The translations under genes were made by a program, and so were the position numbers. Positions 53,298 through 60,363 of a DNA stretch of 64,000 bases are shown here, piece after piece. The stretch lies in the NCBI RefSeq assembly GCF_024266585.1, contig NZ_CP100647.1:4755001-4819000 (forward strand), read 5' to 3'. Within the stretch, counting starts at the first letter, position 1. Each line of letters begins with the position of its first letter. Below the pieces are notes generated by a model. That model was given only the letters and a program-made list of their open reading frames with translations. It ran no database searches and was not told where the DNA came from. Origin of the DNA: Xanthomonas sacchari. Lineage in GTDB: Bacteria > Pseudomonadota > Gammaproteobacteria > Xanthomonadales > Xanthomonadaceae.

Positions 53298-53795
53298 GTG
53301 CGTCCCCTCGAAGTTGACTGGAGCCGAATCGGGCTGTTCGCCGCGATCACCGCCGTTTCGGCGGTGATCGGTTGGTATGGGCAGCCATTCGTCCACGGTA
53401 ACGACGAAGCCCGCGGCGTCATCGTCAACGTATTCTCGATCCTGGCTGGCTTTCTCATCACAGTGATGACCCTTCTGGGCGAGCCCGGCCTATATCGAGG
53501 GCGCACGTGGCGTTCGGACGCCGTCAAGCGGAGCAACGTTTACCAGCGGCTCGTACGCCATAAGTGGCTCTTTATCTCCTACTTGATTGTGCTTGCGTTG
53601 GTCTTTCTGACGACCATCGTGGCCAAACGCGAGCCGGACGGACGACTGGTCACCTGCTTGGAAGCGCTTTATCTCGGCTTCGCTGCCTTCGCATTCATGT
53701 ACTCACTGATGCTTCCAAGCCGATTGCTGAATCTCCAGCTAGCGCGCTTCGACGAACTCGTGGAATCAAGGCGTAACGGTCAGAAGTCCGAATGA
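53298..53795 (+). CDS. Four-helix membrane protein, second gene of the operon
   Basis: A 165-residue protein with predicted helices at about 11-27, 41-61, 90-109 and 120-140, separated by a basic cytoplasmic loop (YRGRTWRSDAVKRSN) and followed by a C-terminal FDELVESRRNGQKSE. The GTG start is one base after the previous stop, with GGAG nine bases before, so the two proteins are coupled. No family is recognised by eye. The pair resembles in size the KwaA/KwaB proteins of Kiwa, but order is reversed and no shared motif was seen. Confidence 0.72.
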   Translation: MRPLEVDWSRIGLFAAITAVSAVIGWYGQPFVHGNDEARGVIVNVFSILAGFLITVMTLLGEPGLYRGRTWRSDAVKRSNVYQRLVRHKWLFISYLIVLALVFLTTIVAKREPDGRLVTCLEALYLGFAAFAFMYSLMLPSRLLNLQLARFDELVESRRNGQKSE

Positions 53796-53836
53796 TGATT
53801 CGGGAGGCGCAAGGCGCCTCCCGTTTAGTGGAGGTG

Positions 53837-54301
53837 CTACAGGCAAGCGCCAACCCATGCGTCCGCCACATTGTCCCGCCCCTCAAGGATGACGCTCTTT
53901 CCACCCGACACGAAGCGCCGGAAGCCTGTGTACCCTCCTAACTCGTTCTTGGCGTTGACCCAGCCACAGGCGACCACGCCGAACTCCTCGGTGTAGTTGG
54001 CACGCACGTCCCGGAACTGCGCGGCGTCCGGGTCCTTCAGCTCGTCCCTCACCGCGCGCTCGGCAGCCACGACCGTCTCGGCGCCGAACCACTTCTCCTG
54101 CTGCACCTTCTTCTCCGCGGCTGTTATGGGGCGCTCCGGCTCGGGCTTCGTTGCCTCGGGCTGCTGGGCCAGCTTCTGCTGCACCCCGGCTACTACTGCG
54201 GGCGCGGCGGCGGCGACAGCGGGCTCGCTGCGCGGCACTAGCTTCGACCCGACCCAGGCCAGGACCACCAGGACGACCAGAAAAACCCCTATCCGCTTCA
54301 T
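53837..54301 (-). CDS. Membrane-anchored protein with CGxVNAKN domain
   Basis: A 154-residue protein with one N-terminal helix (MKRIGVFLVVLVVLAWVGSKL), an Ala/Pro/Glu linker and a C-terminal domain (DPDAAQFRDVRANYTEEFGVVACGWVNAKNELGGYTGFRRFV) found in many phage and plasmid-borne periplasmic proteins. No catalytic role is known. Strong ribosome site GGGGGGGAG lies before the ATG. It converges with the two-gene operon. Confidence 0.75.
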   Translation of the reverse strand: MKRIGVFLVVLVVLAWVGSKLVPRSEPAVAAAAPAVVAGVQQKLAQQPEATKPEPERPITAAEKKVQQEKWFGAETVVAAERAVRDELKDPDAAQFRDVRANYTEEFGVVACGWVNAKNELGGYTGFRRFVSGGKSVILEGRDNVADAWVGACL

Positions 54302-54316
54302 GCACTCCCCCCCACG

Positions 54317-54490
54317 CAAACCTTCGTATCCAAGTGCGAGCGCGGGGAGAGGCGCATCGACGCCGTGGAACTGGTCGAGTTCGCCGAGGCGCTCGGCGTG
54401 CCGCCGCTCGGGCTGCTGGGCGAGTACCTGGAACAGCGTGCGGCCAGGCTGCAGCCGAAGTCCAGAAAGAGCAGCGCAAAGCGGCGCTAA
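54317..54490 (+). pseudogene. C-terminal fragment of an XRE-family regulator
   Basis: Plus-strand codons from 54317 read QTFVSKCERGERRIDAVELV then EFAEALGVPPLGLLGEYL, the end of a Cro/C1-type HTH and its usual following helix, ending in AKRR and TAA. The first two helices of the HTH are missing; upstream codons (ALPPT) are unrelated. It is therefore a truncated gene, ending ten bases before the tRNA-Thr 3' end. It overlaps the promoter of 53837. Confidence 0.7.
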
Positions 54491-54500
54491 CTAGGAGAGA

Positions 54501-54576
54501 TGGTGCCGCTTGTCCGAATCGAACGGACGACCTACTGATTACAAATCAGTTGCTCTACCGACTGAGCTAAAGCGGC
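54501..54576 (-). tRNA. tRNA-Thr (UGU)
   Basis: A 76-base gene including CCA: acceptor GCCGCTT pairing with AAGCGGC, D-arm GCTCAGTCGGTAGAGC, anticodon stem CTGAT/ATCAG around the anticodon TGT, T-arm GTCCG-TTCGATT-CGGAC. A TAGACTGC element (54626-54619) about 43 bases upstream may be its promoter -10. Its 3' end faces the low-GC segment. Confidence 0.97.
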
Positions 54577-54695
54577 GATGTCGTACTTCTCTTGCTCAAA
54601 CCGTGTCCGGCTTGCCCCGCAGTCTACGCGCTGACGAGCCTAAAGCCTTGCCGCGCTTAGCCTTCCAGCCGGTCACCACAACAACCGCGTCCGAG

Positions 54696-54733
54696 TTACA
54701 AGACAGTTGCTCTACCGACTGAGCTAAAGCGGC
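54696..54733 (-). pseudogene. Half tRNA-Thr (5' half, through the anticodon loop)
   Basis: The same 5' sequence as the intact tRNA-Thr (GCCGCTTTAGCTCAGTCGGT...) runs through AGAGCAACTG, then TCTTGTAA and stops matching. A TAGACTGC promoter-like box lies 32 bases upstream. The 3' half is absent. It sits 119 bases upstream of the intact gene and marks either an old integration junction or a decayed tandem duplicate. Confidence 0.85.
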
Positions 54734-54835
54734 AAGATCGACGACGCCCGCGGGTGGGCCCGGGGCAGTCTAACCTGCTGGCGCGGGCCTCGACACGCCT
54801 GCCGGCGCGGCCTGCGCACCGGCAGGCGCGGCATT

Positions 54836-55666
54836 CTAGCGCAGCGTGGCGCAGTCCACGCTGCGCTGGTGCGCGGCGCCGAGCTGGCGGCGCAGGGCAG
54901 CGGCCTGCGCCGCGGAGTCGGCGCGCAGGTCCAGCCACCAGCGCGACTGGCCGCTGCCGCCGTTGGGGATCAGGTCGGCGTTGAAGCCGGCACGGGCCAG
55001 TTCCGCGCGGCGGCGCTCGGCTCCCTCGCGGCTGCGGTACTGGCCCAGGGCGATGGCATTGCCGGTCTCGCCCTGGCGCAGTGGGTAGTAGTCGTGGATG
55101 CCGGCGGCGACGATGCGCTCGGTGGCCTGCTTGAGGCCGTCCTCGCCGCCGATGGTCGGCAAGATCACGCGGAAGCTGGCGGCATTGCTGTCGGCGGCCT
55201 CGCGCAGCCGCGGACGCGGCGTTCCCGGCGCCAGCGCGGCGACGGCCGCCTGGGCGGCGTCGCGGTCCGCGTACGGTCCCAGGCTCAGGCACACCGCGGT
55301 GCCGGCGGCGGGCTTGGCCGCAGGCTCGGCCTGGGCCTCGGTTGGCGCGGGCGCAGGGGCGGCCGGCAGTGCGGGTTCGGTTGCCGGCGCGGCGGTCGTG
55401 GTGGCGGCCGGCGCGCTGGCCGATGCCGGGGCGGACCCGGCCGCATCGGCGGCGACGGCACTGTCCTGCGCCGCGACAGGCGCGGCCGGCGGCGGCGTTG
55501 GCGCAGCGGCCGCTGCCGGCGCCTCGTTGACCAGTTGCAGCGTCACCACCCCGGCCGGCACCGCCGGCATCGGCACCGACGGCGAGGTCGGCGGCTGCAT
55601 CGCCCACCACACCGCGACGCCGAGGTTGAGGATGGTCAGGACGACGAGCAGGGCGCGAACGAGCAT
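54836..55666 (-). CDS. SPOR-domain protein
   Basis: A 276-residue protein with one N-terminal helix (ALLVVLTILNLGVAVWWAM), a long Ala/Pro linker (about 45-120) and a C-terminal SPOR domain (LSLGPYADRDAAQAAVAAL to GLKQATERIVAAGIHDYYPL, IALGQYRSREGAERRRAELARAGFNADLIP). SPOR domains bind denuded peptidoglycan at the septum. It follows coaX-birA on the same strand. Confidence 0.88.
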   Translation of the reverse strand: MLVRALLVVLTILNLGVAVWWAMQPPTSPSVPMPAVPAGVVTLQLVNEAPAAAAAPTPPPAAPVAAQDSAVAADAAGSAPASASAPAATTTAAPATEPALPAAPAPAPTEAQAEPAAKPAAGTAVCLSLGPYADRDAAQAAVAALAPGTPRPRLREAADSNAASFRVILPTIGGEDGLKQATERIVAAGIHDYYPLRQGETGNAIALGQYRSREGAERRRAELARAGFNADLIPNGGSGQSRWWLDLRADSAAQAAALRRQLGAAHQRSVDCATLR

Positions 55667-55771
55667 GGCCGGATTCTAGTGCGTGCGATGCGCCTTGGGA
55701 GAGCCAGTGGCCTTCGCGCGGGCGCAGCGTCCGCGCGGACGCGCCGCATCACGGCGGCCATCGTCGCCCCC

Positions 55772-56509
55772 TCAGGCACCACCGGCCGCGGCATGCGCCT
55801 GCGCCCACAGCGCCAGTCCGTCCAGGACCAGCGCGGGGCGCTGCTCGGCTGGCGGCAGCGCGTGCAGCAGCGGCGGCACGCCGCCGCCATGCAGCAGCAG
55901 GCGCGGTCGCCGTCCCAGCAAGGCCTCGCCCTGCTGCAGGCTGCGTTCGATCAGCGCCACCGCGGCACCGTCGCAGCCGGAGGCCAGCGCGTCGGCGGTG
56001 TCGGCGGCGAACTCGTGGTAAGCGCCGCCCTCGGCCGGCAGCTGCGCCGCCTTCTGCTGCAGGGCCTGGCGCATGACCGTTGGCGACGGCGCGATGCGGC
56101 CACCGTGGTGCAGGCCGTCGCGGTCGAGCAGGTCCACGGTCAGCGCCGTACCCACCCCCACCACCAGCACGTCGCCGCCGCCATGCGCGGCGAGCAGGGC
56201 CAAGAAGCGGTCCACGCCGAACGCCTGCGGTCGCGCATAGGCGATGCGCACGCCGGCGCACGCCGCTTCGGTGCGCGCCACCTGCACCTGCGCGAAGCGG
56301 TTGCGCAGCGCCTCCAGCACGGTCGCGGTCAGGGCCGGCGCGGCGACGCTGGCGACGTAGGCGGTGCCGCCCTGCGGCAGCGCCGCGACCGCCGCCGCGT
56401 CCATGGCCTCGGCGCCATGCGGCCAGGCCTGCACCGCACCGACCTGGCCGTTCTCCAGCGCGGCGAACTTGAAGCGCGAATTGCCCAGGTCGAACAGCCA
56501 GTCGCTCAT
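55772..56509 (-). CDS. coaX: Type III pantothenate kinase
   Basis: A 245-residue CoaX, the first step of CoA synthesis using ATP. LFDLGNSRFKF is the phosphate-1 motif, FGVDRFLALLAAH and GVGTALTVDLLD follow, and GGRIAPSPTVM and the late LHGGGVPPLL complete the fold. It overlaps birA by four bases, the common birA-coaX order. Confidence 0.95.
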   Translation of the reverse strand: MSDWLFDLGNSRFKFAALENGQVGAVQAWPHGAEAMDAAAVAALPQGGTAYVASVAAPALTATVLEALRNRFAQVQVARTEAACAGVRIAYARPQAFGVDRFLALLAAHGGGDVLVVGVGTALTVDLLDRDGLHHGGRIAPSPTVMRQALQQKAAQLPAEGGAYHEFAADTADALASGCDGAAVALIERSLQQGEALLGRRPRLLLHGGGVPPLLHALPPAEQRPALVLDGLALWAQAHAAAGGA

Positions 56510-57483
56510 GCCGCCCTCACGCTGACGTCGCCCGCATGCACGGGCTGCTCGCCATCGGCGAACGCCACCCGCAGCGCACCGTCCTCGGCCAGGCCCAGGG
56601 CCGTGCCTTCGCGCACCTGGCCGCCATCGTCGATGCGCACGGCGCGTCCGGCCAGCAGATCCAGCGCGGCGTAGCGCGGCAGGAACGGCGCCAGCCCTTC
56701 CGCGTCGAACAGCGCCAGCGCCGGCAGCAGGTGCGACAGCACCGCCGCGGCGATCGTGTTGCGCGACACGGGGCCAGCGGCCAGCCGCGTCAGGTCGGTC
56801 CACGGCTGGCCGATGTCCGCGGCACTGGCCGCCGGCATCGCCACGTTCAGGCCCAGGCCGATCACCGCCCGCGCCGGCCCGGCGAACTCGCCGCCGCCTT
56901 CCACCAGCAGGCCGCCCAGCTTGCGCCCGTCGGCCAGCAGGTCGTTGGGCCACTTCAGCCCGACCGTGGCGAATCCGGCCGCACGCAGGGCTTCGGCCAC
57001 GGCCACGCCGGCCGCCAGGCTCAGGCCGCCCAGCCGGCCCAGCCCGCCCTGGAAGCTGCGCGCCACCGACAGGTACAGGTGCGCCGCCAGCGGCGAGGCC
57101 CAGACCCGGCCGCGGCGGCCGCGGCCGCCGGTCTGGCGCTCGGCCAGCAGGACCTCGCTGCCCTGCGCGGGCGCCGGGCGCTGTAGCAGGGTGGTATTGC
57201 TGGAGACCAGGCTCCAGGCGATCTCCAGCCCGGCCAGTTCGGCGCGCGCCGGCGCATTCAGCCCGGCCCGGATCGCCGCGGCGTCGAGCAGTTCCAGCGG
57301 CCGCGCCAGGCCATAGCCCTCGCCGGCCCGGCCCTCGATCTCCACCCCGGCCGCGCGCAGCGCCTGAATGCGCTTCCACACCGCCGCCCGGGTCAGCCCG
57401 CAGGCACGCGCCAGGGCATCGCCGGACAGGGGGCCCTTGCTGAGCCTGGCCAACAGTTCGCGCTCGTCCAACGCCGGTTCCAT
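56506..57483 (-). CDS. birA: Biotin-protein ligase / biotin operon repressor
   Basis: A 325-residue BirA. The N-terminal HTH is GPLSGDALARACGLTRAAVWKRIQALRAAG, the central ligase has GGRGRRGRVWASP (biotinyl-AMP loop) and KWPNDLLADGRKLGGLL, and the C-terminal SH3-like domain ends in VHAGDVSVRAA. It attaches biotin to carrier proteins and may repress bio genes. The start at 57483 (MEPALDERELLARL) is used; an upstream extension to 57516 is possible. Confidence 0.95.
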   Translation of the reverse strand: MEPALDERELLARLSKGPLSGDALARACGLTRAAVWKRIQALRAAGVEIEGRAGEGYGLARPLELLDAAAIRAGLNAPARAELAGLEIAWSLVSSNTTLLQRPAPAQGSEVLLAERQTGGRGRRGRVWASPLAAHLYLSVARSFQGGLGRLGGLSLAAGVAVAEALRAAGFATVGLKWPNDLLADGRKLGGLLVEGGGEFAGPARAVIGLGLNVAMPAASAADIGQPWTDLTRLAAGPVSRNTIAAAVLSHLLPALALFDAEGLAPFLPRYAALDLLAGRAVRIDDGGQVREGTALGLAEDGALRVAFADGEQPVHAGDVSVRAA

Positions 57484-57625
57484 CGCCTCGTTTCGCCCCT
57501 GGGCGCGCCGCGGCACGCCCTCGTAAACCGAAAAGTATGCGGCAACCTCCCCCGGGCGCCCAGCGCCTGGCCCTGCAGCCGGCGAAAACCGCGTTAGAAT
57601 CGGGATTCACCGCCGCTCGCCCTGG

Positions 57626-57910
57626 ATGCCGACGATGCGCCGTTCCCTGTCCTGCCTGCTCCTGTTGCTGCTGCCGCTGGCTGCCGCCCACGCGTCCAAC
57701 GTGCTGGCGGAGAAGCCGCACACCGACTGCGCCTACGGCGACGCGGCCGATGTCGACGGCACCCCGACGCGGCCGCCCGCGACGCTGCATGCGCCCGCCT
57801 CCACCGGCAAGCCCGCCACGACCACCACTGGCGGCGGCAGCGACAGCGACCTGGTGCCGCGCATGCGCATGCCCAAGTGGCACAGCTTCCTGCCGGGGAT
57901 GTTCCGCTGA
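57626..57910 (+). CDS. Small exported protein of unknown function
   Basis: A 94-residue protein. A signal peptide (MRRSLSCLLLLLLPLAAAHA, start at 57626 or 57635) is followed by an Ala/Pro/Thr-rich mature part with one Cys and a conserved-looking end VPRMRMPKWHSFLPGMFR. No family is recognised. Its stop lies in the first codons of the MtfA-like gene, so both are probably co-transcribed. Confidence 0.6.
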   Translation: MPTMRRSLSCLLLLLLPLAAAHASNVLAEKPHTDCAYGDAADVDGTPTRPPATLHAPASTGKPATTTTGGGSDSDLVPRMRMPKWHSFLPGMFR

Positions 57911-58665
57911 TCCCACGCTGGTTGCGCTGGCTGTGGCCGACGCCCGCCGCCATCGATGACGCGACCTGGCATGCCGTGCGCGCCGGCTGCGCCTGGGTCG
58001 CCGCCCTGGATGCGCCGCGCGAACAGCGCTTGCGCGCACTGGCTAACGAGTTCCTGCACCGCAAGACCATCTCGCCGCTGGGCGGCCTGCAATTGGATGC
58101 CCGCCGGTGCGCCCTGCTCGCCGCACTGTGCTGTCTGCCGCTGCTGGAATACGGCGTTGGCGGCATGAGCGGCTGGTCGCAACTGCTGGTCTACCCGGAT
58201 GCGTTCCGCGTGCAGCGCAGCCATGTCGATGCGGCCGGCGTCCTGCATGAGTGGGAAGACGAACTGATCGGCGAGTCGTGGGGCAGTGGCCCGTTGATCC
58301 TGTCCTGGGCCGACGTACAGGCCGACCTGGACGATCCGCATGCCGGCTACTGCGTGGCGGTGCACGAGATGGCGCACAAGCTCGACGCGCTCGACGGCGT
58401 CCTCGACGGCACGCCGCTGCTGCCGCGCGAATGGCAGCGGCAATGGGCCGCCGATTTCCAGCGCAGCTACGACGCCTTCTGCGCGCGCGTGGACCGCGGC
58501 CGCGCCAGCGAGGTCGACGCCTACGCCGCCGAGGCACCGGAGGAATTCTTCGCCGTGGTCAGCGAGTACCACTTCTCCGCGCCGGATCGCCTGCAGCGCG
58601 AGATGCCCGAGGTGGCTGCGCATCTGGCGCGGTTCTATGGGCCCTCGCCGTTCTCTGCGGCCTGA
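57877..58665 (+). CDS. Zinc-dependent peptidase (MtfA/M90 family)
   Basis: A 262-residue M90 metallopeptidase. The zinc motif AVHEMAHKLDALDG lies at about residues 160-175, and EFFAVVSEYHFSAPDRL holds the third ligand Glu. LSWADVQADLDDP precedes it as in MtfA, which in E. coli binds Mlc. The GTG at 57877 is the first usual start. A CTG at 57907 overlapping the previous stop (CTGA) would give LIPRWLRWLWPTP and is an attractive alternative. Peptidase targets are unknown here. Confidence 0.88.
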   Translation: MAQLPAGDVPLIPRWLRWLWPTPAAIDDATWHAVRAGCAWVAALDAPREQRLRALANEFLHRKTISPLGGLQLDARRCALLAALCCLPLLEYGVGGMSGWSQLLVYPDAFRVQRSHVDAAGVLHEWEDELIGESWGSGPLILSWADVQADLDDPHAGYCVAVHEMAHKLDALDGVLDGTPLLPREWQRQWAADFQRSYDAFCARVDRGRASEVDAYAAEAPEEFFAVVSEYHFSAPDRLQREMPEVAAHLARFYGPSPFSAA

Positions 58666-58766
58666 ACCGCGAACGCATCTCGAGCCATCGCTTCCGTTGC
58701 ACGGAACGGTTGCCGCCGCGATGAACGCGACAAAGCACGCGGTACGCGGAGCCGAGCGTGGAACGC

Positions 58767-58790
58767 GTCGGGACTGAAGTCCCTCCCACA
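58767..58790. repeat. Single copy of the GGGACTGAAGTCCC hairpin module
   Basis: GTCGGGACTGAAGTCCCTCC followed by CACA is the same sequence as in each 154-bp unit at 8198-8813, here alone. It shows the module moves or duplicates independently of the long repeat. Confidence 0.85.
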
Positions 58791-58890
58791 GTGCACTCGC
58801 CATGCAGGCCGCGCGCGCCTGTGGGAGCGGCTTCCGGACGCATCCAACACTCCGCATCCGCCGCTATCGAGCCGGATGCAGGTTGCCGCG

Positions 58891-58956
58891 CAGGAGCGGC
58901 TTCAGCCGCGACGGGGCATTCCCGGCAAAGCCCGCCGCGGCTAAAGCCGCTCCTAC
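58891..58956. repeat. GTAG-type REP element
   Basis: CAGGAGCGGCTTCAGCCGCG, loop with GGGCATTCCCGGCAAAGCCC, then CGGCTAAAGCCGCTCCTAC. One mismatch. Same family as at 8813, 22586, 35577, 44190 and 45827. Confidence 0.88.
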
Positions 58957-59143
58957 GGGACATTTCCCACATGGGTGCCCTTCGTCGCGACGAACGAAGT
59001 CTGGAATTGCGACCGGTCCTGGCAGGGTTGGCTGAAACGCGCGCCGTGCGCCGGCTCGGCGCGCGTCCATCGCGAGAGCGACTTCAGCCACGAAGAAGCC
59101 TCCCGCTGCCGCAGCGAACGACGTGGCAGCCAGGAGGAACGCC

Positions 59144-60334
59144 TCACACCAACTTCAAATCCCGCGCATGCGCCTGCGGGAACACCTTCTGCAGTTGCGT
59201 CGGCGACAGGCCCCACATGCGCCCGAGCAGGCCGGCGAACATGTCGCGGTAGTTGGTCAGCACCGGGTAGTCGCGGTCCTGGAACAGCTTGTCCTTGCTC
59301 ACCGCCACCTGCTCGCCGGCGATGCGGCCGCCATTGACCCCGCCGCCCAGCACCCAGTACGTGGTGCCATGGCCGTGGTCGGTACCCTTGTCGCCGTTCT
59401 CGCGGAAGGTGCGGCCGAACTCGGACAGCACCACCACCACGGTGTTGCGCCACTCCGGTCCCAGCGCCTCGGCATAGGCCGACAGCCCCTCGGACAGGTT
59501 GGCCAGGTTGTTGGCCAGCGCGCCGTCGGTGCTGCCCTGGTTGACGTGCGTGTCCCAGCCGCCGACATCGACGAAGCCGAGCCGGTAGCGCTCGCGCATC
59601 AGCGTAGCGATGCGGCGGGTCTCGTCGGCGAAGGTGCGCGCACTGGCGGCGCCGCGGTTGGCCTGCTGCATCTCGTCGCGCAACGCCTGCGAGACCTGCT
59701 GGCGCAGTGCCAGGCCGTCGTGCGCGGCGCTGGCCAACTGCGTGTCGTGGTACATGCCGGCGAGGATGTCGGCCTGGCGCTGGTCGAAGGCCGGGGTCGG
59801 ATTGCGCTTGAGCGAGAGATTGGGAATGTCGCCGCCGCCCTGGAAGCTCAGCGGCAGCGAATCGGTGAAGGCGATCGACGGCGTGCCGGTGGCCACCTGC
59901 GACAGCCGCGCCAGGAAACCGGTGCGGTAGTCGCTGCGCTGCCCGGCAGGCTGCCCGGCCTCGATGCTGTCCTGGGTTTCGAAGTGGCTGCGCGACAGGT
60001 CGTCGGTGCCGGCGAAGGGCACGAACGCCAGTTGCTTGTCGCTCCACAACGGCAGCAGCGTGTCGCGCAGCCGCGGGTTCAGGCCCCACTGCGTGTCCAG
60101 CGCGATGGCGCTGTTGGGATTGGCCGGATCCGGCTTGGCGATCGCCAGGCTCGGCCGCGAGGCGTAGTAGAAATCGCTCGCGTACGGGACCAGCAGGTTG
60201 TTGCAGTCGTAGCCGCCGCGCAGGAACACCACCAACAAACGCGGCGACGGTGCCGGTGCGGCGAACAGGCGCCCGGCAAACGGCAGGCTGGCCGCGGCGG
60301 CGGCGGAGGCGAGCAGGAAGCGGCGACGGTGCAT
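59144..60334 (-). CDS. DUF1501 protein
   Basis: A 396-residue exported protein. MHRRRFLLASAAAAASLPFAG carries a twin-arginine-like motif and a signal peptide, so Tat export is likely. RLLVVFLRGGYDCNNLLVPY, VPFAGTDDLSRSHFETQDSIE, DVGGWDTHVNQGS and VVLSEFGRTFRENGDKGTDHGHGTTYWVLGG are the family motifs, in an alkaline-phosphatase-like fold. Activity is not known. It is followed upstream on the same strand by the DUF1800 gene, with which it is regularly paired. Confidence 0.9.
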   Translation of the reverse strand: MHRRRFLLASAAAAASLPFAGRLFAAPAPSPRLLVVFLRGGYDCNNLLVPYASDFYYASRPSLAIAKPDPANPNSAIALDTQWGLNPRLRDTLLPLWSDKQLAFVPFAGTDDLSRSHFETQDSIEAGQPAGQRSDYRTGFLARLSQVATGTPSIAFTDSLPLSFQGGGDIPNLSLKRNPTPAFDQRQADILAGMYHDTQLASAAHDGLALRQQVSQALRDEMQQANRGAASARTFADETRRIATLMRERYRLGFVDVGGWDTHVNQGSTDGALANNLANLSEGLSAYAEALGPEWRNTVVVVLSEFGRTFRENGDKGTDHGHGTTYWVLGGGVNGGRIAGEQVAVSKDKLFQDRDYPVLTNYRDMFAGLLGRMWGLSPTQLQKVFPQAHARDLKLV

Positions 60335-60363
60335 GACGGATCTCCGTGCGGCGAAGGCCGCGA

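Larger units (their letters stand above)
58666..59143. other. Repeat-filled intergenic region
   Basis: No gene is supported. It holds a GGGACTGAAGTCCC module (58767-58790), a GTGGGAGCGGCTTCC partial GTAG arm (58820-58834), a GCATCCG/CGGATGC hairpin (58854-58879) and a full GTAG repeat (58891-58956), so four repeat pieces are packed between the convergent peptidase and DUF1501 genes. Confidence 0.7.

Noticed and set aside
52352-53795. Assignment of the two-gene operon as Kiwa
   Set aside because: Only size and helix number are similar; the order is reversed and no shared motif is recognisable, so the name was not applied.
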